64,000 bases of DNA from CAUPWF01 sp964367685 (lineage in GTDB: Bacteria > Bacillota > Clostridia > Lachnospirales > Lachnospiraceae). Under the pieces are notes generated by a model. That model was not told the DNA's origin. It did not search any database and worked only from the letters and a program-made list of their open reading frames with translations. The DNA is taken from contig CAYIYM010000004.1 in assembly GCA_964367685.1 (NCBI GenBank), positions 1-64,000 on the forward strand, in the 5' to 3' direction. Position numbers and translations under genes: made by a program. Of this stretch, positions 8,673 through 18,166 are shown piece after piece; the first letter of the stretch is position 1, and the number at the start of each line of letters is the position of its first letter.

Positions 8673-9534
8673 GGGGACAATTATATTATTAATTGTAGCG
8701 GCAATTTGGGGGTCTGGTTTTATTGCATCTCAGTATGCATTGGATGCAGGTGTATATCCGGAACTACTGATGATGGTTCGTTTTACAATTGCTGCGATAG
8801 TAATAGGAGTTGTTTCTTATGGAAAAATCAAGGCAATCACAGTCGGATCCATTATAAAGATGATACCTGGGGGAGTGTTCTTATTTCTTGCATTCTTTAT
8901 CCAAATTGTAGCATTGCAGTATACGACTCCAGCGAATAATGCATTCCTGACAGCAACGAATGTTGTAATGGTTCCATTTATATGGTGGGGATTGACGAAG
9001 AAAAAACCAAAAAACACAGTGTTTATAGCATCTGTTATCTGCTTACTAGGGGTATTCTTACTATCTATACAACCTGGAAGTGGAATACAATTTAGTTTGG
9101 GTGATAGTTTGACATTATTATGTGCAGTATTTTTTGCAGGTCAGATAGTTGCCACAGGATTAGTTACAGAAAAAGAAGATACATTAACGATTATATTAAT
9201 ACAATTTTCGGTAGCGGCAATTTTATCAATTATTGTATTTATTGGGTTTACAGATAGAGATATTCAGCCACTTATGAATGTAATGGGGGCAAGTTCAGTT
9301 GCGTATTTAGCATTGTGCAGTACATGCTTATGTTATTTTCTTCAAACATATGCACAAAAGCAAGTCAATGCATCACGCGTTGCAATTATACTGGGAACAG
9401 AGGCACTTTTCGGATCGCTATTTTCTGTCGTTCTAGGATTTGACGACTTAAAGTGGAATATGATTCTAGGTGGAGGAATTATCATGGTAGCACTACTGAT
9501 GGCAGAGGGTGTGATAGGTGAAAAGAAGAAGTAA
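8653..9534 (+). CDS. EamA/DMT-superfamily membrane transporter
   Basis: This 293-residue protein has ten hydrophobic spans in two EamA repeats. The first begins IILLIVAAIWGSGFIASQYAL and the second GDSLTLLCAVFFAGQIVATG. It belongs to the drug/metabolite transporter superfamily, whose members mostly export or exchange small metabolites. The ATG lies inside the last codons of the preceding hydrolase, and the next gene starts 16 bases after its stop, so it is embedded in the glycan operon. A role in exporting a by-product is possible but nothing in the sequence fixes the substrate. Confidence 0.85.
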   Translation: MIQKKSKGTIILLIVAAIWGSGFIASQYALDAGVYPELLMMVRFTIAAIVIGVVSYGKIKAITVGSIIKMIPGGVFLFLAFFIQIVALQYTTPANNAFLTATNVVMVPFIWWGLTKKKPKNTVFIASVICLLGVFLLSIQPGSGIQFSLGDSLTLLCAVFFAGQIVATGLVTEKEDTLTIILIQFSVAAILSIIVFIGFTDRDIQPLMNVMGASSVAYLALCSTCLCYFLQTYAQKQVNASRVAIILGTEALFGSLFSVVLGFDDLKWNMILGGGIIMVALLMAEGVIGEKKK

Positions 9535-9550
9535 ATATAAGGAGAATATG

Positions 9551-11551
9551 ATGAATAATAAAATATATATTGGAGCGTGTTACTATCCTGAGCAATGGGA
9601 TAGTAAAAGATGGACGGAAGATATTAGAATGATGAAGAATGCAGGTATCAATGTTGCAAGACTAGTAGATCTTAGTTGGTCGGTGATTGAGCCTCAAGAT
9701 AATGTGTTTGACTTTAGTGTTTTTGACATTGTTTTAGATATGTTGTATGAGGCGGATATAGATGCAATCTTGTGTACGCCTACAATGGTTCCGCCTATGT
9801 GGATGTGGAAGAAGCATCCAGATATATTTGCTACATATCCAGATGTTATTGAGCAAAGTGATGAGATTCGATCTAGAAATTGTTTAAACAATCCAACATT
9901 TAAGGCTTATAGTCATAGAATCACACAAAAGCTTGCGGAACGATATAAGAATCATCCAGCAGTGATTGCATGGCAAGTGGATAATGAGACAAATGCGAAT
10001 CAATGCTGCTGCCCACACTGTGCGGAGAAATTCAGAAAATGGCTACAAAATAGATATGGATCATTGGAGAAGTTAAATGAAGAGTGGGGTACGGTGTTCT
10101 GGAGTATGATATATGATAACTGGGAGCAAGTGGCGCCACCATCTGTTGCAAATGAATTGACAATAAGTGTAAGTCAACAATTAGACTATAAGAGATTTAC
10201 ATCATGGTCAGCAATAGAGTATTTAAAAGAGCAGATAGATATTATCAATGAAATATGTCCAGATCATATGGTTACTCATAATGGAATGACATTGTTTATG
10301 AATCTTAATTATTTTGATTTAGGAAAACACTTAGACTTTTATGGTATAGATATCTATCCAGCAGTAGATTTTAACTACGTACGTTATGCATTGGCAAATG
10401 ATTTTAGTAGAGGAGTTACTCGAGATAATTTCTTTGTATTAGAGCAGAAGAATGGATATTTTAACTACTCGAATTATAATGTGGCAATTCCACCTCAATG
10501 GGTATATATGTGGACTGTCAAAGATATTGCAAGAGGAGCAAATGGAGTAGTGTACTTCCGATTTAGGAGTGGAAGATATGGGGCAGAGCAGCATCCACAA
10601 GGGTTACTCCGTCATGATGGAAGTCCAAGACGTGCGTACTATGAAGTTCAGGAATTATCACAGAAATTATTGCCTTATAGCGAAGAAATAGCGAAGACTA
10701 AGGTTAAAGCGGAAGTTGCTATGTTGTGGAGCTATGATTCGGCGTGGGCATTTAATACTCACGTACAGAATAGTCAGTTTAATTATAGAAATCATTTTCA
10801 AGAATATTACCAAGCATTTCTTGAAAATGGGGTAACGGTAGATGTAATAGATGAGCATGAAGATATATCGGGATATAAGATTGTTGTAGCCCCTACCTTA
10901 TTCATTGGTAAAGAATCTGTTGCAAAAAAATTACAAGAATATGCAAGTAATGGTGGAAATGTAGTGTTGACTGTTCGTACAGGCATTCGTACTGAGGCTA
11001 ATGTTACAACACTTATGCCATGGCCAGGATATTATAGAGAGATGGCAGGGCTTGTGGTGGAAGAGTTTGATTCATTACCTTCATATATGAATAACAGTGT
11101 GTCCTATAAAGGGAAAGAACATAGTGTAGGGTGTTTCTTAGATATTGTTGATTGTAAAGAGGCAGAAATTATTGCTTCCTACACACAGAAATTCTACAAG
11201 GGAACATCAGCACTATCGGTTAACCGTGTGGGAGATGGAAAGGTATACTATTCAGCAGTAATGAATGCACCTACATTGTTTGATGAATTTATAAGAGATT
11301 TGTGTGTTGAAAATGAAATAAAAACAATTAGTTGTCCACAGAGCATTGAATTAACACACAGAGTGTCTGAAGATGGTTGCGTATATACTTTTGTAGTGAA
11401 TAACGGAGAAGAGAATCATGAAGTATGGCTAGAGGAAGAAAGTCTAGAGATTCTTTCAGGAGATATGGTTCAAGGAAAACAGTTAATCGAAGCATATGGT
11501 TGCTTGATTTTAAGAACAAACAAACTACCTGAAATGAAATTTGTGTATTAA
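9551..11551 (+). CDS. GH42 beta-galactosidase
   Basis: This 666-residue protein is a full-length family 42 hydrolase. It opens GACYYPEQWD, the barrel carries the acid/base Glu146 in WQVDNETN and the nucleophile Glu298 in FFVLEQ, and a Cys cluster (CCCPHC, residues 152-157) matches the family's zinc site. A trimerisation domain and a C-terminal beta domain follow. It releases terminal beta-galactose and is cytoplasmic (no signal peptide). A GTG at 9518 is in frame but overlaps the previous gene; AAGGAG at 9539-9544 places the start at 9551, with the ATG at 9548 a near alternative. It is the last gene of the importer operon. Confidence 0.95.
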   Translation: MNNKIYIGACYYPEQWDSKRWTEDIRMMKNAGINVARLVDLSWSVIEPQDNVFDFSVFDIVLDMLYEADIDAILCTPTMVPPMWMWKKHPDIFATYPDVIEQSDEIRSRNCLNNPTFKAYSHRITQKLAERYKNHPAVIAWQVDNETNANQCCCPHCAEKFRKWLQNRYGSLEKLNEEWGTVFWSMIYDNWEQVAPPSVANELTISVSQQLDYKRFTSWSAIEYLKEQIDIINEICPDHMVTHNGMTLFMNLNYFDLGKHLDFYGIDIYPAVDFNYVRYALANDFSRGVTRDNFFVLEQKNGYFNYSNYNVAIPPQWVYMWTVKDIARGANGVVYFRFRSGRYGAEQHPQGLLRHDGSPRRAYYEVQELSQKLLPYSEEIAKTKVKAEVAMLWSYDSAWAFNTHVQNSQFNYRNHFQEYYQAFLENGVTVDVIDEHEDISGYKIVVAPTLFIGKESVAKKLQEYASNGGNVVLTVRTGIRTEANVTTLMPWPGYYREMAGLVVEEFDSLPSYMNNSVSYKGKEHSVGCFLDIVDCKEAEIIASYTQKFYKGTSALSVNRVGDGKVYYSAVMNAPTLFDEFIRDLCVENEIKTISCPQSIELTHRVSEDGCVYTFVVNNGEENHEVWLEEESLEILSGDMVQGKQLIEAYGCLILRTNKLPEMKFVY

Positions 11552-11566
11552 AATTATATATTGATA

Positions 11567-11575
11567 TGATATAAT
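11567..11575 (+). promoter_or_regulatory. Extended -10 promoter for the AraC gene
   Basis: TGATATAAT is a perfect extended -10 element, 33 bases upstream of the AraC start. No good -35 is visible at the right distance. The same extended -10 occurs upstream of the lipoprotein gene at 49285-49293. Confidence 0.5.
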
Positions 11576-11608
11576 ATCCATAAAATGAAATGAAGCGAAG
11601 GTGGATGA

Positions 11609-13780
11609 ATGAATATACGCAAGCGTCTTAAACCGAAAAGTATTTTTAGTGAATATTTAATATATTATATTTTGATTTTAATCATCCCTATGTTGATTGT
11701 GGGGACTGGTCTTGGCTACTTCATTTATGACTATAATGAAAAAGAGTTGAGTCTGCATACAGAGGAGAGCATTACACTTCTTAGAGGAACATTTGATAAT
11801 ACATTCTATACCATATATACTTCGAATGAGATGATATTAGAGCATGATTTGATTCAGGATGCATATAGGAAAGAGACAGAGGATCATTATGTGTATTATG
11901 AGGTTTGTGAAGCGCTAAAAAATGTCAAGACCGTGACCCCGTTTTTAGAAAATATCATGATTATTAATCAACATGCACCATATATAGCAAGCAGCAGTGG
12001 GACATTTACCAAAGAGTTGTTTGGTGATATCTATCATGTTGAGGAAAGCACGATCGAGGATAGAGTTGACGAATATGGGAGTCAAATTATAAAAGCAAAT
12101 ATCCAGTCAGGTGAATTAATACTCTATGTGTTAGAGGGGCTATACGGTAGCGGTCCTACAAAAAATATATTCACGATTCCAGCTGCATATTTTGATGGTA
12201 TATTAGAGGAAACAATATTAAGTGATAGCAATATAATAATGACAAATCAAGAGAATGAAATCCTATATCAGTATGGACAAGGTATGGACAACTTGGACAT
12301 GTCAGAATTAGAGAATCAAGATATTGTTGAAATAGATGGAAAAGGATATGTGGTACATTGTTTAAGTTCGAAGGTTACACCGCTGATGTATTGGGGAATT
12401 ACACCACTAGAGCCTGTAGCAAAAGAGGTAACATTGTTGTTGCTAATTCTTGCAATATGCACTGTGATAGTTGGAATTGTAGGACCTGCTGTGGCATATA
12501 AATTGGCGAAGAAGATGACATATCCAATATATAAGATATCGGATATGGTGAAATTAGAGGGCGAGACGCAACAAAGTACTGATTTTGAGTCTATTACTCA
12601 GGCTGTTTCTAATATGAGCACGCGCTTACAGAGTATGAGAACTCAGCTTGATGATACGAAGTCGGATATGCTATATAGTAATATTATAAAATTATTAGTC
12701 GGAGAAGTTGTGTCTTTAGAGGATTTGAATAAGTTGACAATTCCATACGGGCTAGAATTTGCGAATAGATATTATTCTTTAGGTGTGTATCACTGTGATG
12801 TCAAGCTTGAAAGCAAGAAGAAGCTACCACTATTTTCTCATATGTGTATAGGGGATGAACAATTGTTTTACCTTAACCCTTATGATACAAAATATATATA
12901 TGTACTTATAAAGAGTGAAAGCAACAATACTGATGAAGAAAGACAATTACTCGAAGTAAAAGAAGAATTATTCCAAATATTCTCTGCGGATATTACATTA
13001 GGATATACGAAAGGATTGGTGTATTTTAATGAGATAAGTACCTTATATTATCAAGGTCTTTTAGCGCTAGAGTATCGTTACATAATGGGGAAAGGTGCCA
13101 AAATAGAATTTTCGGTGCTAGAAAAAGATAAATTCGAGAATTTGAATCCGTTTGATTATCAGCTATTCTACAAGACCTTGATGGAAGGGGAAGAAGATGC
13201 AGTAATTCAGCATATTTACTTGTATTATAAAGAAATTACATCTTCTGGATATGTGAATGTACAACATGTAAAGGCAGGTATATTCGGGATATTTAATTTC
13301 TTGCATGATACATTCCCGGGACTAGCTTCTAAATATCAACAAGAAAATCATATGAAACTAGGTAGCTATGAAACAGCTGAGGAATTTCTAAATTATATGT
13401 GTAACATCTCCGTGTATATATGGAATGAATTAAAGAAGGATACAAAGAAAGACAAATTTGCAGAAATCAATTTATACATTGATGAGAATTATTGTAAAGG
13501 AACCTTTAATATTCAAGTTGTTGCAGATCAATTTCAGATGTCTAATTCTGCGCTTAGTAAGTATTACAAAGAAGTGGCAGGAATCAATATATCCGAAGCG
13601 GTGAATGAACGTAAAATAAAGAAAGCTACAGAGTTATTGGTAAGCACAAATCTTACTATTAATGAAATTGTGTTACAAGTAGGATATTATAATTCATCTA
13701 GCTTTATACGTAAATTCAAAGACAGAACAGGACTTACACCAGGAAAATATAGAGAACTATATCAAGAAAATAGCAGATAA
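11609..13780 (+). CDS. Membrane-anchored AraC-family regulator (YesS-like)
   Basis: This 723-residue protein has an N-terminal membrane span (about residues 17-40), an outside sensor region of about 230 residues, a second span at about 270-295, a linker continuing KKMTYPIYKISDMVK, and a C-terminal AraC DNA-binding domain over the last 105 residues with two helix-turn-helix units (VVADQFQMSNSALSKYYKEV and TINEIVLQVGYYNSSSFIRKF). Regulators of this architecture sense an extracellular sugar and activate the neighbouring LplB/YtcP transporter operon. GAAGGTGGATGA precedes the ATG. It is followed by a shared bidirectional terminator. Confidence 0.92.
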   Translation: MNIRKRLKPKSIFSEYLIYYILILIIPMLIVGTGLGYFIYDYNEKELSLHTEESITLLRGTFDNTFYTIYTSNEMILEHDLIQDAYRKETEDHYVYYEVCEALKNVKTVTPFLENIMIINQHAPYIASSSGTFTKELFGDIYHVEESTIEDRVDEYGSQIIKANIQSGELILYVLEGLYGSGPTKNIFTIPAAYFDGILEETILSDSNIIMTNQENEILYQYGQGMDNLDMSELENQDIVEIDGKGYVVHCLSSKVTPLMYWGITPLEPVAKEVTLLLLILAICTVIVGIVGPAVAYKLAKKMTYPIYKISDMVKLEGETQQSTDFESITQAVSNMSTRLQSMRTQLDDTKSDMLYSNIIKLLVGEVVSLEDLNKLTIPYGLEFANRYYSLGVYHCDVKLESKKKLPLFSHMCIGDEQLFYLNPYDTKYIYVLIKSESNNTDEERQLLEVKEELFQIFSADITLGYTKGLVYFNEISTLYYQGLLALEYRYIMGKGAKIEFSVLEKDKFENLNPFDYQLFYKTLMEGEEDAVIQHIYLYYKEITSSGYVNVQHVKAGIFGIFNFLHDTFPGLASKYQQENHMKLGSYETAEEFLNYMCNISVYIWNELKKDTKKDKFAEINLYIDENYCKGTFNIQVVADQFQMSNSALSKYYKEVAGINISEAVNERKIKKATELLVSTNLTINEIVLQVGYYNSSSFIRKFKDRTGLTPGKYRELYQENSR

Positions 13781-13837
13781 GAAAAGGTGTTGTAAAACAG
13801 GATGAGTAATTAATCATCAGTATTGCAACACCTTTTC
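13781..13837. terminator. Bidirectional intrinsic terminator
   Basis: A perfect 12-bp stem, GAAAAGGTGTTG (13781-13792) with CAACACCTTTTC (13826-13837), lies between the convergent AraC and sulfatase genes. T-rich sequence on the + side supports termination of the AraC message; the minus side is also T-rich. Confidence 0.85.
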
Positions 13838-13839
13838 TT

Positions 13840-15348
13840 TTAGTTTTTAGTGTCTTGTGTAGTTTTTTTACGGATTGCTTCTTTCATTGGTAGTCCAGTG
13901 TCGTAGTCGAGCTGGCGAGATTCATATTCTTCATTTTCACGTTGGCGGGTATAGCCATCGTTGTCCCAATTTGGTTTTTTGTCGGTGCGCCATGGACGCA
14001 CGGCCCACTGGTAGCCACGATAGAGGTCACGGGTTTGGTTCATATGTTCTAATAGGGCATCATGCATGGTGTTGCGGATATCTGATGTAGTACTACCTTC
14101 TATGATATTGTGAACCTCGAAAGGGTCTTGTTCAAGATCGTAGAATTCATCAGTGTCTAGTAGATTGATTACCAGTTTGTATTTCTCAGAAATAATGGCA
14201 CGCATCATTTGTAGGCCCCCAAATCCATCATGATCCACCTCATATCGTGTGAATTCAGTGAAGGCATAGTCATTAATAGAAACATTGGAATCCAATATCT
14301 GAGGAAGGATACTTCTGCCTTCCAGAATCTTAGGGATTGGAATGTGCATATAATCCAAGATAGTGGGAACAATGTCTATATGAGATGCAGGCTCTGTAAT
14401 AGTTTTATCTTGATCCCCTCCTTTTATGATAAAAGGAATGTTAGCTACTTCTTTGTAGGCAATCGCATTTTTCATCTGCAAGCGGTGATTGCCGAGCATA
14501 TCTCCATGGTCTGATGTGAAGATAACGAGTGCATCTGGAATTTCCTGTTCAATCTTGTCTAAGACACGTCCAATTTCATAATCTACAAAAGAATTACAGC
14601 CTAAAAATAAGGAAAGGGCTGTAGAGGGCTTGTTCAGTTCATCCGCAGTTTGGTGCATCGCTTCTCCTGCCCAGAGTTGTTGCATTAAGGGTTTCTTAGT
14701 TAGATCATCTTGAAAATTTGGATTATCATCAAATTTAAAGTTTTCATACATAGTATTGTATGGTGCTGGACAAAGGCAAGGCCCATGAGGCTCATCATAA
14801 GAAACAGTTAAGAAGAAGTCTTGGTCTTTGTATTCGTCAATAAAGCGAAGTGCACGGTCGCTACATCTATGTGCAAATGTAAAATCCTCACACATGTCGT
14901 CATCAAAAGAAGTCATCATCTGTCTTGAACGCACCTTATCATCATCTGAAAGTTCATCTAGGTAACACTTCATATCGTACCAATAATTTGGATCATAGCC
15001 TTCGGCTGGAATACCAAAACCAAAGTAATCACCGCCATCAAGATGCCATTTTCCTATATATCCGCATGAGATTCCATTATCACTTAAGCGTTGTCCAACA
15101 GTTTTCACATTAGCACCTAAAGGCATTGAATTTGTAACCATACCATTTGTATGTGGAAATGTGCCTGTAAAGAGAGCCGAGCGAGCGGGTCCGCATACAG
15201 GTTGGCAAGTGTAAGCATTTTCGTATTTAACTCCTTGGGAGGCAAGTTTATCTAAATTAGGGGTAATCATACGCTTATTCCCATAGCATCCGAGCATATC
15301 TTTTCTAGTAGTATCTGTCATAACTAAAACGACTTGTTTGTGTGTCAT
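13840..15348 (-). CDS. Cys-type sulfatase, cytoplasmic
   Basis: This 502-residue protein has the family S1 sulfatase fold. It starts VVLVMTDTTRKDMLGCYGNKR with the metal-binding Asp, and the CGPARSALFTG signature provides Cys52, which is converted to formylglycine. IFTSDHGDMLGNH carries further metal ligands. No signal peptide is present, so the enzyme desulfates imported sugars inside the cell. Maturation of a Cys-type sulfatase in an anaerobe needs the radical-SAM enzyme anSME, which is not in this window. It is transcribed divergently from the ROK regulator at 15494, which is its likely controller. The sugar and sulfate position are unknown. Confidence 0.93.
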   Translation of the reverse strand: MTHKQVVLVMTDTTRKDMLGCYGNKRMITPNLDKLASQGVKYENAYTCQPVCGPARSALFTGTFPHTNGMVTNSMPLGANVKTVGQRLSDNGISCGYIGKWHLDGGDYFGFGIPAEGYDPNYWYDMKCYLDELSDDDKVRSRQMMTSFDDDMCEDFTFAHRCSDRALRFIDEYKDQDFFLTVSYDEPHGPCLCPAPYNTMYENFKFDDNPNFQDDLTKKPLMQQLWAGEAMHQTADELNKPSTALSLFLGCNSFVDYEIGRVLDKIEQEIPDALVIFTSDHGDMLGNHRLQMKNAIAYKEVANIPFIIKGGDQDKTITEPASHIDIVPTILDYMHIPIPKILEGRSILPQILDSNVSINDYAFTEFTRYEVDHDGFGGLQMMRAIISEKYKLVINLLDTDEFYDLEQDPFEVHNIIEGSTTSDIRNTMHDALLEHMNQTRDLYRGYQWAVRPWRTDKKPNWDNDGYTRQRENEEYESRQLDYDTGLPMKEAIRKKTTQDTKN

Positions 15349-15403
15349 AATAACATATTCCTTTCTTTTTATAATTAATTCACGCTGTAAAATAATTACT
15401 TAT

Positions 15404-15432
15404 ATTTTACGATTTTATCTATCGAATGTCAA
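15404..15432 (-). promoter_or_regulatory. Sulfatase promoter
   Basis: On the minus strand TTGACA (15427-15432) and TAAAAT (15404-15409) are separated by exactly 17 bases, a consensus-quality promoter about 55 bases from the sulfatase ATG. Confidence 0.75.
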
Positions 15433-15442
15433 GGGAGTATGA

Positions 15443-15478
15443 TATTATTGTGAAAGGATATATGCTATTATTGTGAAA
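15443..15478. promoter_or_regulatory. Paired direct repeats between sulfatase and ROK genes
   Basis: TATTATTGTGAAA occurs twice (15443-15455 and 15466-15478), 23 bases apart, about two helical turns. The first copy ends 11 bases upstream of the sulfatase -35 and the second reaches the ROK ribosome-binding site. They may be operator halves for the ROK protein. Confidence 0.4.
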
Positions 15479-15493
15479 AGGGGGAGTATACGA

Positions 15494-16570
15494 GTGAATG
15501 CAATAGGGCAAATTAAGGAGAGGAACAAAAAGCAAATTCTCAGGCTGTTGTATACAAAAGAACTGTATTCTAAGAAGCGTCTGGCTAAGCGGTTAGGGTT
15601 ATCGCCAGCTGTGTTAACAAAATTATGCAATGAGTTAGCATTAGAGAATCGAATTGTTCAAGAGTCAACATTAGAGAATCGGGCTGTTGGGCGTAAGGAA
15701 GTAATAGTGGAGATCAATCCTACATATGGTTATATCTTAGGTGTGATTATGAACCATAAGTGGACTATATTTACACTTACTGATTATAAAATGAATGTGA
15801 TCGAACAATGTCAAGTTAGAACAAAGAGTGTAGGTATCGAACAAGTAAAACAAATGGCGGATAGATGTCAGGAAATCATGGATCTAGTTGAAAAAGAGCG
15901 TGTAATAGGAATAGGAATTAGTATAAAGGGAATTACAGATGGAGAATCCACATTTTCGGGAATATATGATGAGCCAGTGGGGATAAGTACTTTCCTTGAG
16001 AGCAATCTGGGGATACCAGTCATAATGGACAATGGTGTAAGGTGTAGTGCTATGCTATATCAACTATGTTCAGAAAAAGAAGATTATGCCTTAATTAAGT
16101 ATAGAGAACCAGGAATCGGTGCTGCGATTGTTCAAGGTGGCCGAATTCAAAGAGGATGTAACTATGGAGTAACGGATTTTGGACACATGATTATGAATCC
16201 AGAGCGGGAGCAGTGCCCAGTGTGTAAGCGAAGTGGATGTCTTGAGAGTTTGATATCAATGGAGGTGCTTAGAGATAAGTATGGATGGGATGCTCAAAAG
16301 AGTGTAATGGAGTATATGAAGGAAAATGATTTAAGAGTTGTACTACGTTATTTTGCAACGGCATTAATTAATATGGTTGTCATTAATGACGTCAGAGACT
16401 TGGTTATATATGGAGACCTGTTTGTAGATACTTTTGTGAAAAGTTTATTAGAAGAGGAAATAAAGAAGATGGATCCTTCCTTCCGTACAGAGAAAATATC
16501 ATATATAGTAGGAGAACATGAGGAATTAGCACCAATCGCACTAGTACTACATGAGATGGAATTATTATGA
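15494..16570 (+). CDS. ROK-family transcriptional regulator
   Basis: This 358-residue protein has an N-terminal winged helix (KRLAKRLGLSPAVLTKLCNE) and a ROK sugar-kinase-like domain with the zinc signature CPVCKRSGCLE (about residues 238-248). ROK repressors of the NagC/XylR type release DNA when they bind a sugar. A GTG at 15473 is in frame, but AAAAGGGGGAG at 15476-15486 best serves the GTG at 15494. Divergent orientation to the sulfatase, with repeats between them, makes it the likely sulfatase regulator. The kinase active site is not obviously intact, consistent with a pure sensor. Confidence 0.88.
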   Translation: MNAIGQIKERNKKQILRLLYTKELYSKKRLAKRLGLSPAVLTKLCNELALENRIVQESTLENRAVGRKEVIVEINPTYGYILGVIMNHKWTIFTLTDYKMNVIEQCQVRTKSVGIEQVKQMADRCQEIMDLVEKERVIGIGISIKGITDGESTFSGIYDEPVGISTFLESNLGIPVIMDNGVRCSAMLYQLCSEKEDYALIKYREPGIGAAIVQGGRIQRGCNYGVTDFGHMIMNPEREQCPVCKRSGCLESLISMEVLRDKYGWDAQKSVMEYMKENDLRVVLRYFATALINMVVINDVRDLVIYGDLFVDTFVKSLLEEEIKKMDPSFRTEKISYIVGEHEELAPIALVLHEMELL

Positions 16571-16666
16571 TGATTTTCCCACAAGGATATATTGAATTCT
16601 GAAAGGAATGTTTAAATAATTGATGTATATTAGTAAATCGATGCGTTAGTTATAAGTATCTTGAAA

Positions 16667-16722
16667 TTGACAGTGTGTAAATGACGTGTTAGAGTTTAAA
16701 AGCGTAAAGGTAATACCTTTAC
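16667..16722 (+). promoter_or_regulatory. Promoter and palindromic operator for the NCS2 permease gene
   Basis: TTGACA (16667-16672), a 17-base spacer and TAGAGT (16690-16695) form the promoter. The perfect palindrome GTAAAGGTAATACCTTTAC (16704-16722, 9-bp arms around one A) begins at about the transcription start. That placement suits a repressor operator. No purine riboswitch core is visible in the leader. Confidence 0.6.
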
Positions 16723-16756
16723 ATCAATTAAAAGGACAGAGTGAAGGAATAATAAG

Positions 16757-18118
16757 ATGAGAGCAATTTTGGAAAAACAATTTCGACTTAAGGAAAATGG
16801 AACAAATGTTAAAACAGAATTAATTGCAGGGATTACAACTTTTTTAACCTGCGTGTATATCGTTGCTGTTAACCCAGCGATTTTATCTGCAGCAGGTATG
16901 GATACGAAGGCTGTATTTTGGGCTACTGCAATTTCGGCAGCAATATCGTGTATTGCAATGGGAATCTTTACGAATTTTCCATTTGCGTTAGCACCTGCAA
17001 TGGGAGTAAATTCATACTTTGCTTTTTATGTGTGTGGAAGGTTAGGATTATCGTGGCAAAATGCTTTGGGGTGTGTATTGATTTCAGGTACAGCATTTGT
17101 GATTTTAAGTTTATTCAAGGTTCAAGGAAAAATTGTAGATGCGATTCCAGAGTGTATTAAGCATGGGATTGGAGTGGCAATTGGATTTTTTATTACTTTT
17201 TCAGGATTACAAGCAGCTAAAATTGTTGTGCCAAATGCAGATACATTGTTAGCGATTGGAGATTTAAGTAATCCAGGATCGCTACTAGCATTATTTGGGA
17301 TTGCTCTTACAATTGTTTTAACCATTAGAGGGATAAAAGGTGGCGTGCTAATTGGAATTTTAGCAGTGACAGTATTAGGATTGTTTGTAACAAATCCAGA
17401 AACAGGGATGACTTATACACTTTGGCCAGAAGGGGGCATTATTGCTTTTGATAGTCCGTTTGAAGCCTTGGCTCCAACATTTGGACAAATATCATTTGAA
17501 GGAATGTTCTCATCAACAAGTATTATATTGGGTTCCGTATTTACAATAATAAGCTTTTTGTTTATGGATTTATTTAATAGTATTGGTGTACTATTAGGGG
17601 TTGGATCCAAGGCAGGATTTTTAAATGAAAAGGGAGAATTTCCTAAAGCAAATGAAGCATTGTTAATCTCAGCAGGAGGTGCAATTATTGGAGCATTGCT
17701 TGGGACAAGTACAGTTACTGTGTATGGCGCCGAAAGTACAACAGGTATATCAGAGGGCGGAAGAACAGGATTGACAGCAGTTTTCATTGGAATTCTATTT
17801 TTATTAGCAACATTTTTGTCGCCATTATTCTTAATGATTCCCTCAGTAGCTACAACACCAGCACTTGTTATGGTTGGGATATTTATGATTGAACCATTGA
17901 GAAAAGTTGATTTAGCAGATGTGACAAAGGCAGCACCAGTATTTATTTGTATAGCAATTATGGCATTTACCTTTAACATTACATATGGAATTGTATTTGC
18001 ACTTATTACATATACTATATGCGAAGTTGCAGCAGGTAGAGGAAAGCAAATGTCTAAAATGACATGGGGAATAAGTTTGATTTTTGCACTTTATTTAATA
18101 TTAGAATTTTCATTTTAG
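16757..18118 (+). CDS. NCS2-family purine permease (AzgA/PbuG-like)
   Basis: This 453-residue membrane protein has about 13 spans and matches the AzgA-like branch of nucleobase:cation symporter 2. Features include TELIAGITTFLTCVYIVAVNP at the start, NFPFALAPAMGVNSYFAFYV near residue 75, and GTSTVTVYGAESTTGISEGGRTGLTA near residue 316. The branch imports adenine, guanine or hypoxanthine. It stands alone with its own promoter and operator. AGTGAAGGAAT precedes the ATG. Which purine it carries cannot be told from sequence. Confidence 0.92.
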   Translation: MRAILEKQFRLKENGTNVKTELIAGITTFLTCVYIVAVNPAILSAAGMDTKAVFWATAISAAISCIAMGIFTNFPFALAPAMGVNSYFAFYVCGRLGLSWQNALGCVLISGTAFVILSLFKVQGKIVDAIPECIKHGIGVAIGFFITFSGLQAAKIVVPNADTLLAIGDLSNPGSLLALFGIALTIVLTIRGIKGGVLIGILAVTVLGLFVTNPETGMTYTLWPEGGIIAFDSPFEALAPTFGQISFEGMFSSTSIILGSVFTIISFLFMDLFNSIGVLLGVGSKAGFLNEKGEFPKANEALLISAGGAIIGALLGTSTVTVYGAESTTGISEGGRTGLTAVFIGILFLLATFLSPLFLMIPSVATTPALVMVGIFMIEPLRKVDLADVTKAAPVFICIAIMAFTFNITYGIVFALITYTICEVAAGRGKQMSKMTWGISLIFALYLILEFSF

Positions 18119-18130
18119 GGAGCAAATGTT

Positions 18131-18158
18131 GGGGTGTGATTCGTAAGAATCATGCCCC
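18131..18158 (+). terminator. Hairpin after the NCS2 gene
   Basis: GGGGTGTGATTC (18131-18142) pairs with GAATCATGCCCC (18147-18158) around a four-base loop; AGCAA/TTGCT-like sequence extends it. The following sequence is AT-rich but lacks a long T run, so termination may be inefficient. Confidence 0.55.
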
Positions 18159-18166
18159 ATTGCTAA

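Noticed and set aside
16585..16756. Purine riboswitch before the NCS2 gene
   Set aside because: No purine-aptamer core or paired loops can be recognised; a promoter with a palindrome explains the region better.
17413..17979. Long minus-strand frame inside the NCS2 gene
   Set aside because: It is antisense to conserved membrane segments and has no family features.
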